From Vicia villosa (lineage: Eukaryota > Streptophyta > Magnoliopsida > Fabales > Fabaceae): 64,000 nucleotides of DNA. Within the stretch, counting starts at the first letter, position 1; each line of letters opens with the position of its first letter. The notes under the pieces are model-generated. The model saw nothing but the letters and a program-made list of their open reading frames with translations. It did no database searches and was not told the origin of the DNA. The position numbers and the translations under genes are program-made. Below are positions 33,801 to 42,589 of the stretch, piece by piece. The stretch covers positions 1 to 64,000 of the forward strand of contig NW_026706161.1 of the NCBI RefSeq assembly GCF_029867415.1, written 5' to 3'.

Positions 33801-34128
33801 AAACTTTTTCATATTCTTTCTCATAAACCTTCAATAAGGCTACGCTCATTTTATGAGCTAAAGTCCTTATTTATCCTTTTCTACATTTTCTGAAACTTTT
33901 GGCTTCAAAACTAAAGAGCAAAGCAATTAAGAGCCCATGGAAAACCATGGATGCAAAGGGTGCCTTACACATTCCCTTTGTATAACTTACCCCCCAAACT
34001 CAAAATCTTTCAAAGGTCTTTTTCTGTTCTTTTAGCCTTTCCGAATTGGATAAAATAAAAGTCGGTGGCGACTCTTGCTCACCGCAACATTGTTGCTTAT
34101 AAAATAAAAGTCAGTTCACTCTATTACA
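30824..34128 (+). repeat. 3' LTR of the gag-only Tat element
   Basis: Same order of parts as the 5' LTR, with one extra GTTGCCTGTTGCCTT unit (33380-33425) and scattered substitutions. It carries the tRNA-like module at 32023-32098 (A box 32031-32041, B box 32081-32090, T-run 32107-32113) and the PBS-like motif at 34064-34078. Confidence 0.93.
32023..32098 (+). ncRNA. tRNA-like module in the 3' LTR
   Basis: A box TGGCGTAGTGG, perfect B box GGTTCGATCC and a seven-T run, as in the 5' LTR. Near-identity is expected from LTR duplication and so is not independent evidence. Confidence 0.5.
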
Positions 34129-34133
34129 CATAT

Positions 34134-35240
34134 GCTTTAGCATGTGTGCACTCACAAAATCAAAACTGACAGTACTAAACACATTAGTTAGTACCATTCA
34201 TACTAGAGTCAGCGACATCATATACCAACACCACACATTTAAAAGAATCGATAGAGGTAGCAATAACAAGTTGAGGTGAAACAACTCTAACATTTCTTCC
34301 TCAAAATCCTGACCAGTTTCATCAAGTGTTACACACATGTTGGATACAATGTCTGAGACATCTTTCCAAATATTACGCTTGTAAATGATTCCCAGCAACC
34401 CATTAGAAATACCATTATCCTTAACCTCGATCTCCTACATCAATCTAGAATAACAAGCTCCAGTATTCAACATTGTCTTCAACAAATTATCATCATCATG
34501 AAGCTCCATAAAGTCATTATAAACCAATGATTCAAAACTTCTTCTGTAGCCTTATTTATAGTTTTCTCTTCTTCCTCCTTAGTTCCCTTTTCTTTGCTCA
34601 TAATCTTATCAATACAGGGAACCTCGCTTTTGCTCAATCAATTAAAAGTGGAAGTTGAAAGCTTCTTACACTTTCCTCTATTATACAACTTCTACTATTT
34701 AGAGTTATAACCATCATTAGTAACAGTCTTTATTAGCCCAGTAGCTTTAATGATTTCTTTGCAATCAAGGGTTTCTCCATTTAGCTCCCTTTCTGCTTCA
34801 GTTCTTCTTTGAAGAACATACTTCTACTTTTGAATACTTGTTTCATAATGGAATGACACATTATCCATGTAAGCATTTAATACACTCACAAGAATATCTT
34901 TCCTCCAACCTTTATCTTTAAGGTGGACACAATGTTCTAGACATTTGCTTCAGTACCTGTCTCATATTCACATGTTTGAATAAGTCTTCTATTCACTTCA
35001 GACTTGACAAGGGCAACTTGTTCATGCTTTCTCTAAGTTTGAAACTCAGTTACTAACATGTGATACCTGTTGTCTGGCACATCCTAGTTGACATCTTCAT
35101 TACCACCTATTGTGATATCCTTGAGCAATTGATTTTTCCTCCATATTTTAGTGGAACTACTTCAACCATACTTTGAAATAACATTTTAAATATTAATTGC
35201 TTTTAACAATATTGATGTATTGTCAATTTTGTCTTAAACA
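34134..35240 (-). pseudogene. Decayed copia interior, possibly the SIRE extra ORF
   Basis: On the minus strand short frames carry EIIKATGLIKTVTNDG and RGKCKKLSTSTFN, which recall GLMKTV... and RGKCFKFSP... motifs of the envelope-like or putative plant transposon protein region of SIRE elements, plus a Lys/Glu-rich stretch. Many stops interrupt it. Together with the polypurine tract at 21651 it fits the 3' part of one minus-strand copia element. The family call is weak. Confidence 0.3.
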
Positions 35241-35873
35241 ATAATGATATGAATGCTATTAATTTCTATAAATATTAATTAAAGATTTATTTATAATTGA
35301 GTAAAAAATGTACAGGAGTTGCAACAATTTTTTTTCAAGGATACGACTTTTACCTATGGCCACATGTCGTAGCAAAAAAGATACCTTTTCTAAGAGAAAT
35401 AGTGACAGACAAATTGAAATGTAGGTAAAGATATATTTTAACCGACACACAAAAATCTACTGTTAGTCGCGCGTTATAGTACATGGCCAACATGGCCGCA
35501 AGTGATTTACAATTCGATCCCTCTACCTACAGCTAATTAATATATAGTCAAGGATTTTGAGAGTCACTACAAGTAAATTTTCTTGTAGTGCAAAATACCT
35601 AGATTCTATAATAAGGGCCTGGTTGTCTTTGCACAAAGATAACATTAGTCATGTGTATGTAATTTAAATTTATCACCCGTCAAAGTTATGTTTGGACAAC
35701 AATATTCTATTTTTCTTACTTTTCTTGTGTTCATGGATGCAATTAATATTGATATAGACAAACGATAATGTCCTTCACTTGATCAAATAACACAACACCT
35801 TAAACAACCACAGTTGCCAAAGATGTGTACTGAATGAAATGAATAATAACTATACCATTTTCTAACACTTTTC
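35241..35873. other. Left part of duplicated block B
   Basis: Aligns with 1-240 and 1150-1260. The middle (35460-35750) differs from block A. No gene supported. Confidence 0.5.
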
Positions 35874-36404
35874 TGTTGGAAATTTTCTTAATTAATTAAA
35901 ACTTTATGAACCCATACTTAATTCAAGATGAAATAGAAAGCGGAAGCGTACCTTTAAAATCCATGAATTTTTAATGAGAAGAAGATGATCTTGATAAGAA
36001 AACGTCCTTCCAATTGTAGATTCCTTAATTCCTTAGTTTCTCTTTCAATGGGATAAAGAGAATAAATATTCTATGATATTTTTCTAGTTAGTGTCTACAA
36101 TTGGGGACCATAACCCCTTATTTATATGAATTACATGCCCTTTCATGAAGAGTCATGCTTATTCAAGTTTAGAATCTCATGCCCTTCCATGAAGGGTCAT
36201 GATTATTCAAGGTTTCTTATTTCAATTTTACCCATCACAAAAATAGAAATAAGACTTTTGGTATCTACACAATATTTTTCATGACAATTACATCCTTAGC
36301 CATAAACTTTACATTAAATAGATCACTTTAATTTGGCTAACTAAATAATGGTCCTAACACATTAATTTATTACATGTATGACCCAAAAAATTCAAACAAT
36401 CTCC

Positions 36405-37046
36405 CACTGGTCATATATGTATCCTTATAAATGTGTTAAACTTTATGAGCTCAAAGTTTCCATTATAAACATTGGACATATACTCATCTCGTCCATTAAT
36501 TATATGCATATATAGGACCAAAGCGGTTTTCATTATATCAGTCATAATTAAACCCATCAATGATCACAAATATAAACACAACTAAATGACATAGATTAAT
36601 CATGAAATATGTAGCATGAAAATCACATGAAGGTGATCGATACATGTCAATTTTCAACCGGTCCTCCTTACTTTAATGAATTTAATATTATCATACAAAG
36701 TGGAATGAACCTAATAACCAAACTTTATTTCTGATCAGAACGTAATAAAATATATGAATATGCATATATACTATCAAAACATAGAACATATTTGATTAAC
36801 AATGACTAACTCCCACTAAACCAAAGAATCCTCTAATTGTATAACACACATGTGAGTAGTGTGCTCATGAAAGACATTGGGTGAAAATCCCTTAGTCATA
36901 GGGTCTATTATCATGGAGTTTGTCTTTAAATGTTCTATAAAAATTTGTCCACTTTGTACTCTCTCCTTTTGTCAATTATAGTTTATCTTAAATTGACAAA
37001 ATTGTGCAGGAAGAGATATTAATACCAAATGCACGAGTAAATTATC
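36405..37046. other. Non-coding interior of the short copia element, 3' side
   Basis: AT-rich. On the minus strand it lies between gag and the polypurine tract, where pol should be. No pol motif found. Confidence 0.5.
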
Positions 37047-37485
37047 CTACAACTCAAGCTTTTGTGCCTTAAATTTGTTGGAAGCAATATTAGACATTTC
37101 CATAATATACTTTCTTATGTTTCCATTGCCTTTATACTTTATAGAAATCAAGCTTTGAAGAAGTGTGCTTGTTTTCACTTTATCGCTTTTAGCAAAGCGC
37201 TTTTCAATTTCAGCAAGGAAATATTTAGCATTTGTTATTTCTTTAGATATAGTATCCTTGAATGTCTCTGGAACGCCGCACTTTATGATCATAAGACTCA
37301 TGCGATTAGAGCGATCCCACTTCTCATAATTTTCCTTTCATTAAAGGTATTGAAGTCTATAGGAGAAGGGAATGAGTTATCATTAATGCAAGGTCAAGAT
37401 CCATGCAGCCAAAAACAATTAAAATGTTTTCCTTCCAATCCTTAAAATTGGCACCATTAAAAACCGGAACTAATGATTTGAGATC
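37047..37485 (-). pseudogene. Copia gag (UBN2/DUF4219 type) remnant
   Basis: Minus-strand motifs PVFNGANFKDWKENILIVFG and CMDLDLALM give the start of a copia gag. After a frame break at about 37310-37370 it continues MSLMIIKCGVPETFKD, FLAEIEKRFAKSDK and YIMEMSNIASN. The C-terminal zinc knuckle and all of pol are gone. Confidence 0.8.
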
Positions 37486-38660
37486 AATCATAAATAAACT
37501 AAAATAATGTCATAACTCATCTCAAGATATCTAGTGCACCATCAATATCAAGTCTTTGGACAATAATATTAATCGCTAGCGATACTCTTGTTATAACGAT
37601 CCAACATTGATAATAAAACATGTCAAATAATAAACCCATCTTTAGATTGATTTATCATTCACATGTGAAGCCTTAAAATGATCACATGTTTATCACTACA
37701 AGTGTGTGTATATAATCATGTCAAATATCAATTTTCCTTTGGGCTAATTAATACTCACATATATATATAAACATACACACTACTAACATTCAACATTTCT
37801 CATGATCAAATCTATAAAAGAAAGGTCACTTTGGTGATTTCTAGTCTCAATAGAATCATTCTAAATGTCAAATAACTTTAATTTAAAATATGACAAATTG
37901 AATTAAATTAATTTCTAAAAGTGAGATATATTTATACCTCATATTAATTTTCATTAATAATATAGATAGAATTATATTGCTTACATATCTATCTCAAATT
38001 ATATGTAAAAAAAACACATACATTTTATAAACAAATAAAACACTAAATTAAGTATGATGCTGTAATGCATCAATTTCTTTATTTCCGACACAATGAATTA
38101 AAGTTACTGTTTTTAAAAAATTAATTTAAAAACAAAAAACATAATAATGATTACTATTGCCCAAACGTTGCCTTTAGCAAATAAAACAATGATAAAGAAA
38201 AGGCCATAGAATCGTACAGTATCGTAAAGCCATTCAAATTCATGGTTCATATATAATATATGTACAATAATCTATATTATCCATTAAAACACGAAACTGT
38301 ATTAAAACGAAACTGAATTATCCATTAATACATCAATGATTGTATATATTATATACAATGCAGAAGGTAAAACCAATTTTGTGACAATCAATTTCGTACT
38401 TTTATGCATAAGTACGAATCAAACGTAAAATCATATGGCAATTGAAATATAAGATACAAAAAAAAAACATTTGTTATTCCAAAAGGAAAAACGAATTGTT
38501 TGCAACATAACCATAATTAACTAATAAATTAATGAATTAATTCCTTTATTTATTCTTCAACCAAATTAAAAAATTAATATAAATTTAGAAGAAAAAAATA
38601 TTAATTTTGAAATTATAATTTCAAGAATTATCAAAATTCACACATGAATCAAATATGGGT
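37486..38660. other. Non-coding interior of the short copia element, 5' side
   Basis: AT-rich leader between primer site and gag on the minus strand; no gene supported. Confidence 0.5.
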
Positions 38661-39501
38661 GACTCTGATACCACTTGTTGGAAATTTTCTTAATTAATTA
38701 AAACTTTATGAACCCATACTTAATTCAAGATGAAATAGAAAGCGGAAGCGTACCTTTAAAATCCATGAATTTTTAATGAGAAGAAGATGATCTTGATAAG
38801 AAAATGACCTTCCAATTGTAGATTCCTTAATTCCTTAGTTTCTCTTTCAATGGGATAAAGAGAATAAATATTCTATGATATTTTTCTAGTTAGTGTCTAC
38901 AATTGGGACCATAACCCCTTATTTATATGAATTACATGCCCTTTCATGAAGAGTCATGCTTATTCAAGTTTAGAATCTCATGCCCTTCATGAAGGGTCAT
39001 GATTATTCAAGGTTTCTTATTTCAATTTTACCCATCACAAAAATAGAAATAAGACTTTTGGTATCTACACAATATTTTTCATGACAATTACATCCTTAGC
39101 CATAAACTTTACATTAAATAGATCACTTTAATTTGGCTAATTAAATAATGGTCCTAACACATTAATTTATTACATGTATGACCCAAAAAATTCTAACATT
39201 TTCTATTTATAGAAGGTCACTGAACAAACCAATATGCGAAGGTCATATACCACACCCAATTGGCAAAAACCCTTTCAACAAATTAATGGGTGAAAATATT
39301 TTTTAATTAGTTTTATTATTATTCATTTTCTCATTATTTTACTATTATATATATAATAAAATAAATTTACAATTTAATATAAATTATTAAATATGATATT
39401 ATTTTTATCAATTTTAAAATACTTTTTTTATATACTTGAATATTATTTCTTTTAAGACTAAAAAAATAATTGATACAACTTTTAAAAATAAACTAGTGTG
39501 A

Positions 39502-39523
39502 TACCCGTGCGTACGCACGGGTA
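39502..39523. repeat. 22-bp perfect palindrome around GTGCGTACGCAC
   Basis: The sequence TACCCGTGCGT and its exact complement follow each other without a spacer. ACCCGTGCG-type palindromes occur near the ends of several plant transposon families; none is assigned here. Confidence 0.8.
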
Positions 39524-39859
39524 CCCGTCGTTTTTCCACATTTAGATTGAGGAAAATAAAAGGTATTAGTAAAAGATTAAATTTGGGTTAAAATGGAAAA
39601 AGTTATAAAAATACTAAATTAAATATTGAAAATAAAAAGTAATTAAGAAAATAAAGTTTATATTATTTTAGATTGAATAATACATCTAAGGATGCATTTA
39701 AGAAATGTAGATGATCTATTGAGAAATAATATATTGAAAGGCCCATATAACCGAAGTCCCAATAAGAACAGGACCAAACATGAGTTCATTTTGTTTTGTT
39801 GGGAATTTTCTGTTTGTTGGTGAGTACGACAATGGAGGGAGGTGTTCAACAGTGTCATT

Positions 39860-40275
39860 GTCAATTTTCCGAACGTCATGTTCTCGTTAATATTCAGTAG
39901 TTTGATCAATAACTTCATGTTCCCGTTAATATATAATATTTTGATCAATAACTTCATGTTTCTGTTACTATACAATATTTTGATCAATAACTTCATGTTT
40001 TCGTTAATATTCAATATTTTGATCAATAACTTCATGTTCCCGTTAACATACAATATTTTGATCAATATCTTCATGTTCCTATCTTCATGTTCCTGTTAAT
40101 ATTTAATATTTTTTATCATCAGTAACTTCATATTCCCGTTATTAGTAAATTCATGTTTCATTTAATATTTATATTTTGAATATTAACAGGAACATGAAGT
40201 TACTGATCAAAATATTAATTTTAGCGAAAACATAAAGTTACTAATCAAAATATTCAATATTAACGGAAACATGAT
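39860..40275. repeat. 39-bp tandem repeats followed by inverted copies
   Basis: Units starting GATCAATAACTTCATGTT begin at 39904, 39943, 39982, 40021 and 40060, exactly 39 bp apart. After about 40170 the same unit appears reverse-complemented two or three times (AACATGAAGTTACTGATCAA). The whole makes a long imperfect inverted repeat. Apparent reading frames through it are repeat artefacts. Confidence 0.85.
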
Positions 40276-41422
40276 GTTACGCACGCTTTTGGTTTCAAAA
40301 TGTAATAAAAATGTAAATAAATTAAAAAAAAAACAAAATTGTTTTACCCAAATAATTTATATTTTTAAAAGAAATACTTTTTTTTTAAAAAACAATTTTT
40401 TTTACATCAATAATATATATTTCAATTTTTTAAAAATATTTTTGTAACTGATATCTAAACAAAAATAATATTTGAATAAAAAATAAATTTCGTATATAAA
40501 AATATTTAGATCAATAGTAGATTTTTCCCGTATATTAGTTTTGATAAAAAAAATATTTCGATCATAAATACCATTTTTCGTAAATAATAGATTTTTTCCG
40601 TATACAAATATTATTTTTATTTAGGCATCATTTACAAAATTATTTGGATCAATATTAACTTTACGTATATAAAAATATTTAGATCAATAATAAATTTTTT
40701 GAATAAATTTTTCCCGTACATCATTTTTGACTAAAAATATTTCGATCATAAATACCATTTTTTCTATATAAAAAAATATATATCAATAATAGAATTTTTT
40801 TTGGAAAAAAAAAGTGAGAAAGTGATGAAAGAGAAAAAAAATAGAGAAAGGAGGGAGATTTGATAAGTTTGATAAAATATATGAGTTGTATTATTTTAAT
40901 AATAAAATTAAGAACTTTATGGTGCAAAGACCAAAAAAACCACAATTTTTATGTAGTATCAAAAAATCAAATAAGGGTATTTTTGACTTTTTCACAACCA
41001 TTAATTTTCTTATATTATAGGTTTTATTGCATTAAATTTTTTTATATCTAGACATGCCTTTGAATTGTTATCATAAAAATAGTTATAACTCATTTTTCTT
41101 TAAACCAACATGATTCCGACAACTATGTTAGTCTCTCTTTTTACTTAAGTATGAAAAGTGGGATTCTAAGACTAAGAATGGGGAAGAACAAGAAATTAAC
41201 TTGATTAGTACAGACAACATAAAACAGCAATAAAATCATGATGCTTTTATTTATAATATATAGAGAACAAAAGCACAATTTTCTTTCTGTTTTACACTCA
41301 CATTCTTGTTTTCGCAACGACATTGTAAACAAAGGATTGAAATGAAGATTACAAGAATATAAATTCCATGCTTTGTAAACCATATATATTTCTTATTTAG
41401 CATACTTCCTTAATAGCATTTT

Positions 41423-41920
41423 CTAATACGGAGGAGGAGTGTAAACTGGTGGCTGATATCCAATTGGTGGCTTATAAACCGGAGGCTTCTCAACTGGTGG
41501 CTTGTATGTTGGAGGTTTCTCAACTGGTGGCTTGTAGACAGGAGGCTTTTCAACTGGAGGCTTATAGACAGGAGGCTTCTCAACTGGTGGTTTGTATACT
41601 GGTGGCTTTTCTGTAGGTGGTTTCTAAACGGGAGGTTTTTCAATAGGAGGTTTGTAAACAGGAGGTTTTTCAACTGGTGGCTTATACACAGGTGGCTTCT
41701 CTACTGGTGGTTTGTAAATAGGTGGCTTCTCTACTGGTGGTTTGTAAACAGGAGTCTTCTCAACAGGTGGTTTGTAGACGGGAGGTTTCTCTACTGGTGG
41801 CTTGTAGATTGGAGGTGTTTTCACCGGTGGTTGATAAATTGGAGGTGTCTCATAGTTGGCAAACCCCTGAGGAATGACAAGAGCAAGAAGGAGTGACACT
41901 AGAAAGGTTAAGGAAGCCAT
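41423..41920 (-). pseudogene. Second proline-rich cell wall protein copy, nonsense-disrupted
   Basis: Same start, signal peptide, length (166 codons with stop) and last codons as the copy at 5174-5671. A single base change turns a repeat Tyr codon TAC into TAG at 41624-41626, cutting the product to about 98 residues; the remaining 67 codons stay in frame. A Mutator-like element starts at 41969 within the TATA region, only 48 bases before the ATG. It is therefore probably both untranscribed normally and truncated. The repeats make short in-frame readthrough products conceivable, but function is unlikely. Confidence 0.87.
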
Positions 41921-42032
41921 GTTAAGTGTGTTGGGTGCATGAAACATAAGAGTCACTACTTGCTTTTAGAAAATTTCTTTACCCACCTCCCTATGGGGGT
42001 CACCCCCAGCAAAAAACCAAAACTGCCCCTGC

Positions 42033-42229
42033 TTCGGAGATTCATCTCCGAAGTTATTTTTTTTTTTGAATTTTTTTTAACTTCGGAAATGCATCTCCGA
42101 AAACACCAAAAAAGTGGTGTTTTCGGAGATGCATCTCCGAAAACACCACTTTTTTGGTGTTTTCGGAGATGCATCTCGGAAGTTAAAAAAATTTAAAAAC
42201 GTGAATATTTTCGGAAGATCATTTCCGAA
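42033..42229. repeat. Subterminal array of 20-bp palindromes in MULE-OTU
   Basis: Copies lie at 42033-42052, 42082-42101, 42122-42141 (perfect TTCGGAGATGCATCTCCGAA), 42162-42181 and 42210-42229. Spacers contain AAAACACCAAAAAAGTGGTGTTTT, itself an inverted repeat. Same family as 1446-1581 and 4073-4228. Confidence 0.85.
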
Positions 42230-42397
42230 AATATTCCTGCATATACAAATTTCCCTCCTTCACTATTTCATCATTTTTCTCCAAAACATCTCAAAACCCT
42301 CTCCAAAACCCAATCAATCTCCATCCATTTTTCGCCCTAAAATCAAGTTTCAAACCGTTGATCACGTTAAAGGGAACATAGAAAGCTACAATTTCAG

Positions 42398-42587
42398 GTA
42401 AACATCACTCATTTCATCCCCTATTTCACTACATTGATTGATAAATTTTATGCTGAAACTGATATGGTTCGGAAGTTCATTTCCGAAATATATTTCCTAA
42501 TAAATTTCGGAAATGAACTTCCGAAATATGCCCTGGCAGTTAAAAAAAACAGTTTTGGCCAATTTTGCTAATTTATTCATTTGTTAG
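42398..42587 (+). other. Predicted leader intron of the MULE-OTU gene with inverted 20-mers
   Basis: Donor CAG/GTAAAC at 42398 and acceptor TTTGTTAG ending at 42587, two bases before the ATG. It holds TTCGGAAGTTCATTTCCGAA (42468-42487) and its exact reverse complement (42506-42525), as in the intron at 1755-2075. Confidence 0.5.
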
Positions 42588-42589
42588 GT

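Larger units (their letters stand above)
22029..34128 (+). mobile_element. Tat/Ogre-lineage LTR retrotransposon, gag-only, 12.1 kb
   Basis: LTRs are at 22029-25315 (3287 bp) and 30824-34128 (3305 bp), flanked by CATAT (22024-22028 and 34129-34133). A primer site TGGCGACTCTGCAGGGGAT lies at 25320-25338, the tRNA-Arg type known for Ogre/Tat. An AATAGGGGCAGC tract precedes the 3' LTR. The 5.5-kb interior has only a decayed gag with a zinc knuckle; protease, RT, RNase H and integrase are absent. It must have been mobilised by an autonomous relative. The LTRs differ by roughly one percent by eye, so the insertion is young but not the newest here. Confidence 0.93.
35874..39198 (-). mobile_element. 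Short Ty1/copia element, gag only, minus strand
   Basis: The LTRs are 35874-36398 (525 bp) and 38676-39198 (523 bp), TGTTGGAAATTTTC...TTCTAACA on the plus strand, flanked by TTTTC (35869-35873 and 39199-39203). On the minus strand the primer site TGGTATCAGAGTC (38661-38673, initiator tRNA-Met type) follows the first LTR, and GTGGGAGATTGT precedes the second, fixing the orientation. The 2.3-kb interior has a gag remnant and no pol. About six LTR differences by eye suggest a fairly recent insertion. It splits block B. Confidence 0.92.
39199..41422. other. Block B sequence with an extra AT-rich insertion
   Basis: 39199-39430 matches 1262-1370 joined to 4295-4400 of block A, without the Mutator-like element. 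41065-41422 matches the 3' flank of the proline-rich gene. About 39470-41040 is extra here and holds a 22-bp palindrome and tandem repeats, possibly an unclassified element. No gene. Confidence 0.5.

Noticed and set aside
39658..40099. Open frames of 138 and 85 codons
   Set aside because: Created by the 39-bp tandem repeat on both strands.
41410..41673. An 87-codon minus-strand frame in the second proline-rich copy
   Set aside because: Out-of-frame reading of the repeat; the true frame continues past the TAG codon.
42581..42589. TTG as start of the MULE-OTU protein
   Set aside because: It lies in the predicted intron acceptor; the first ATG is at 42590.
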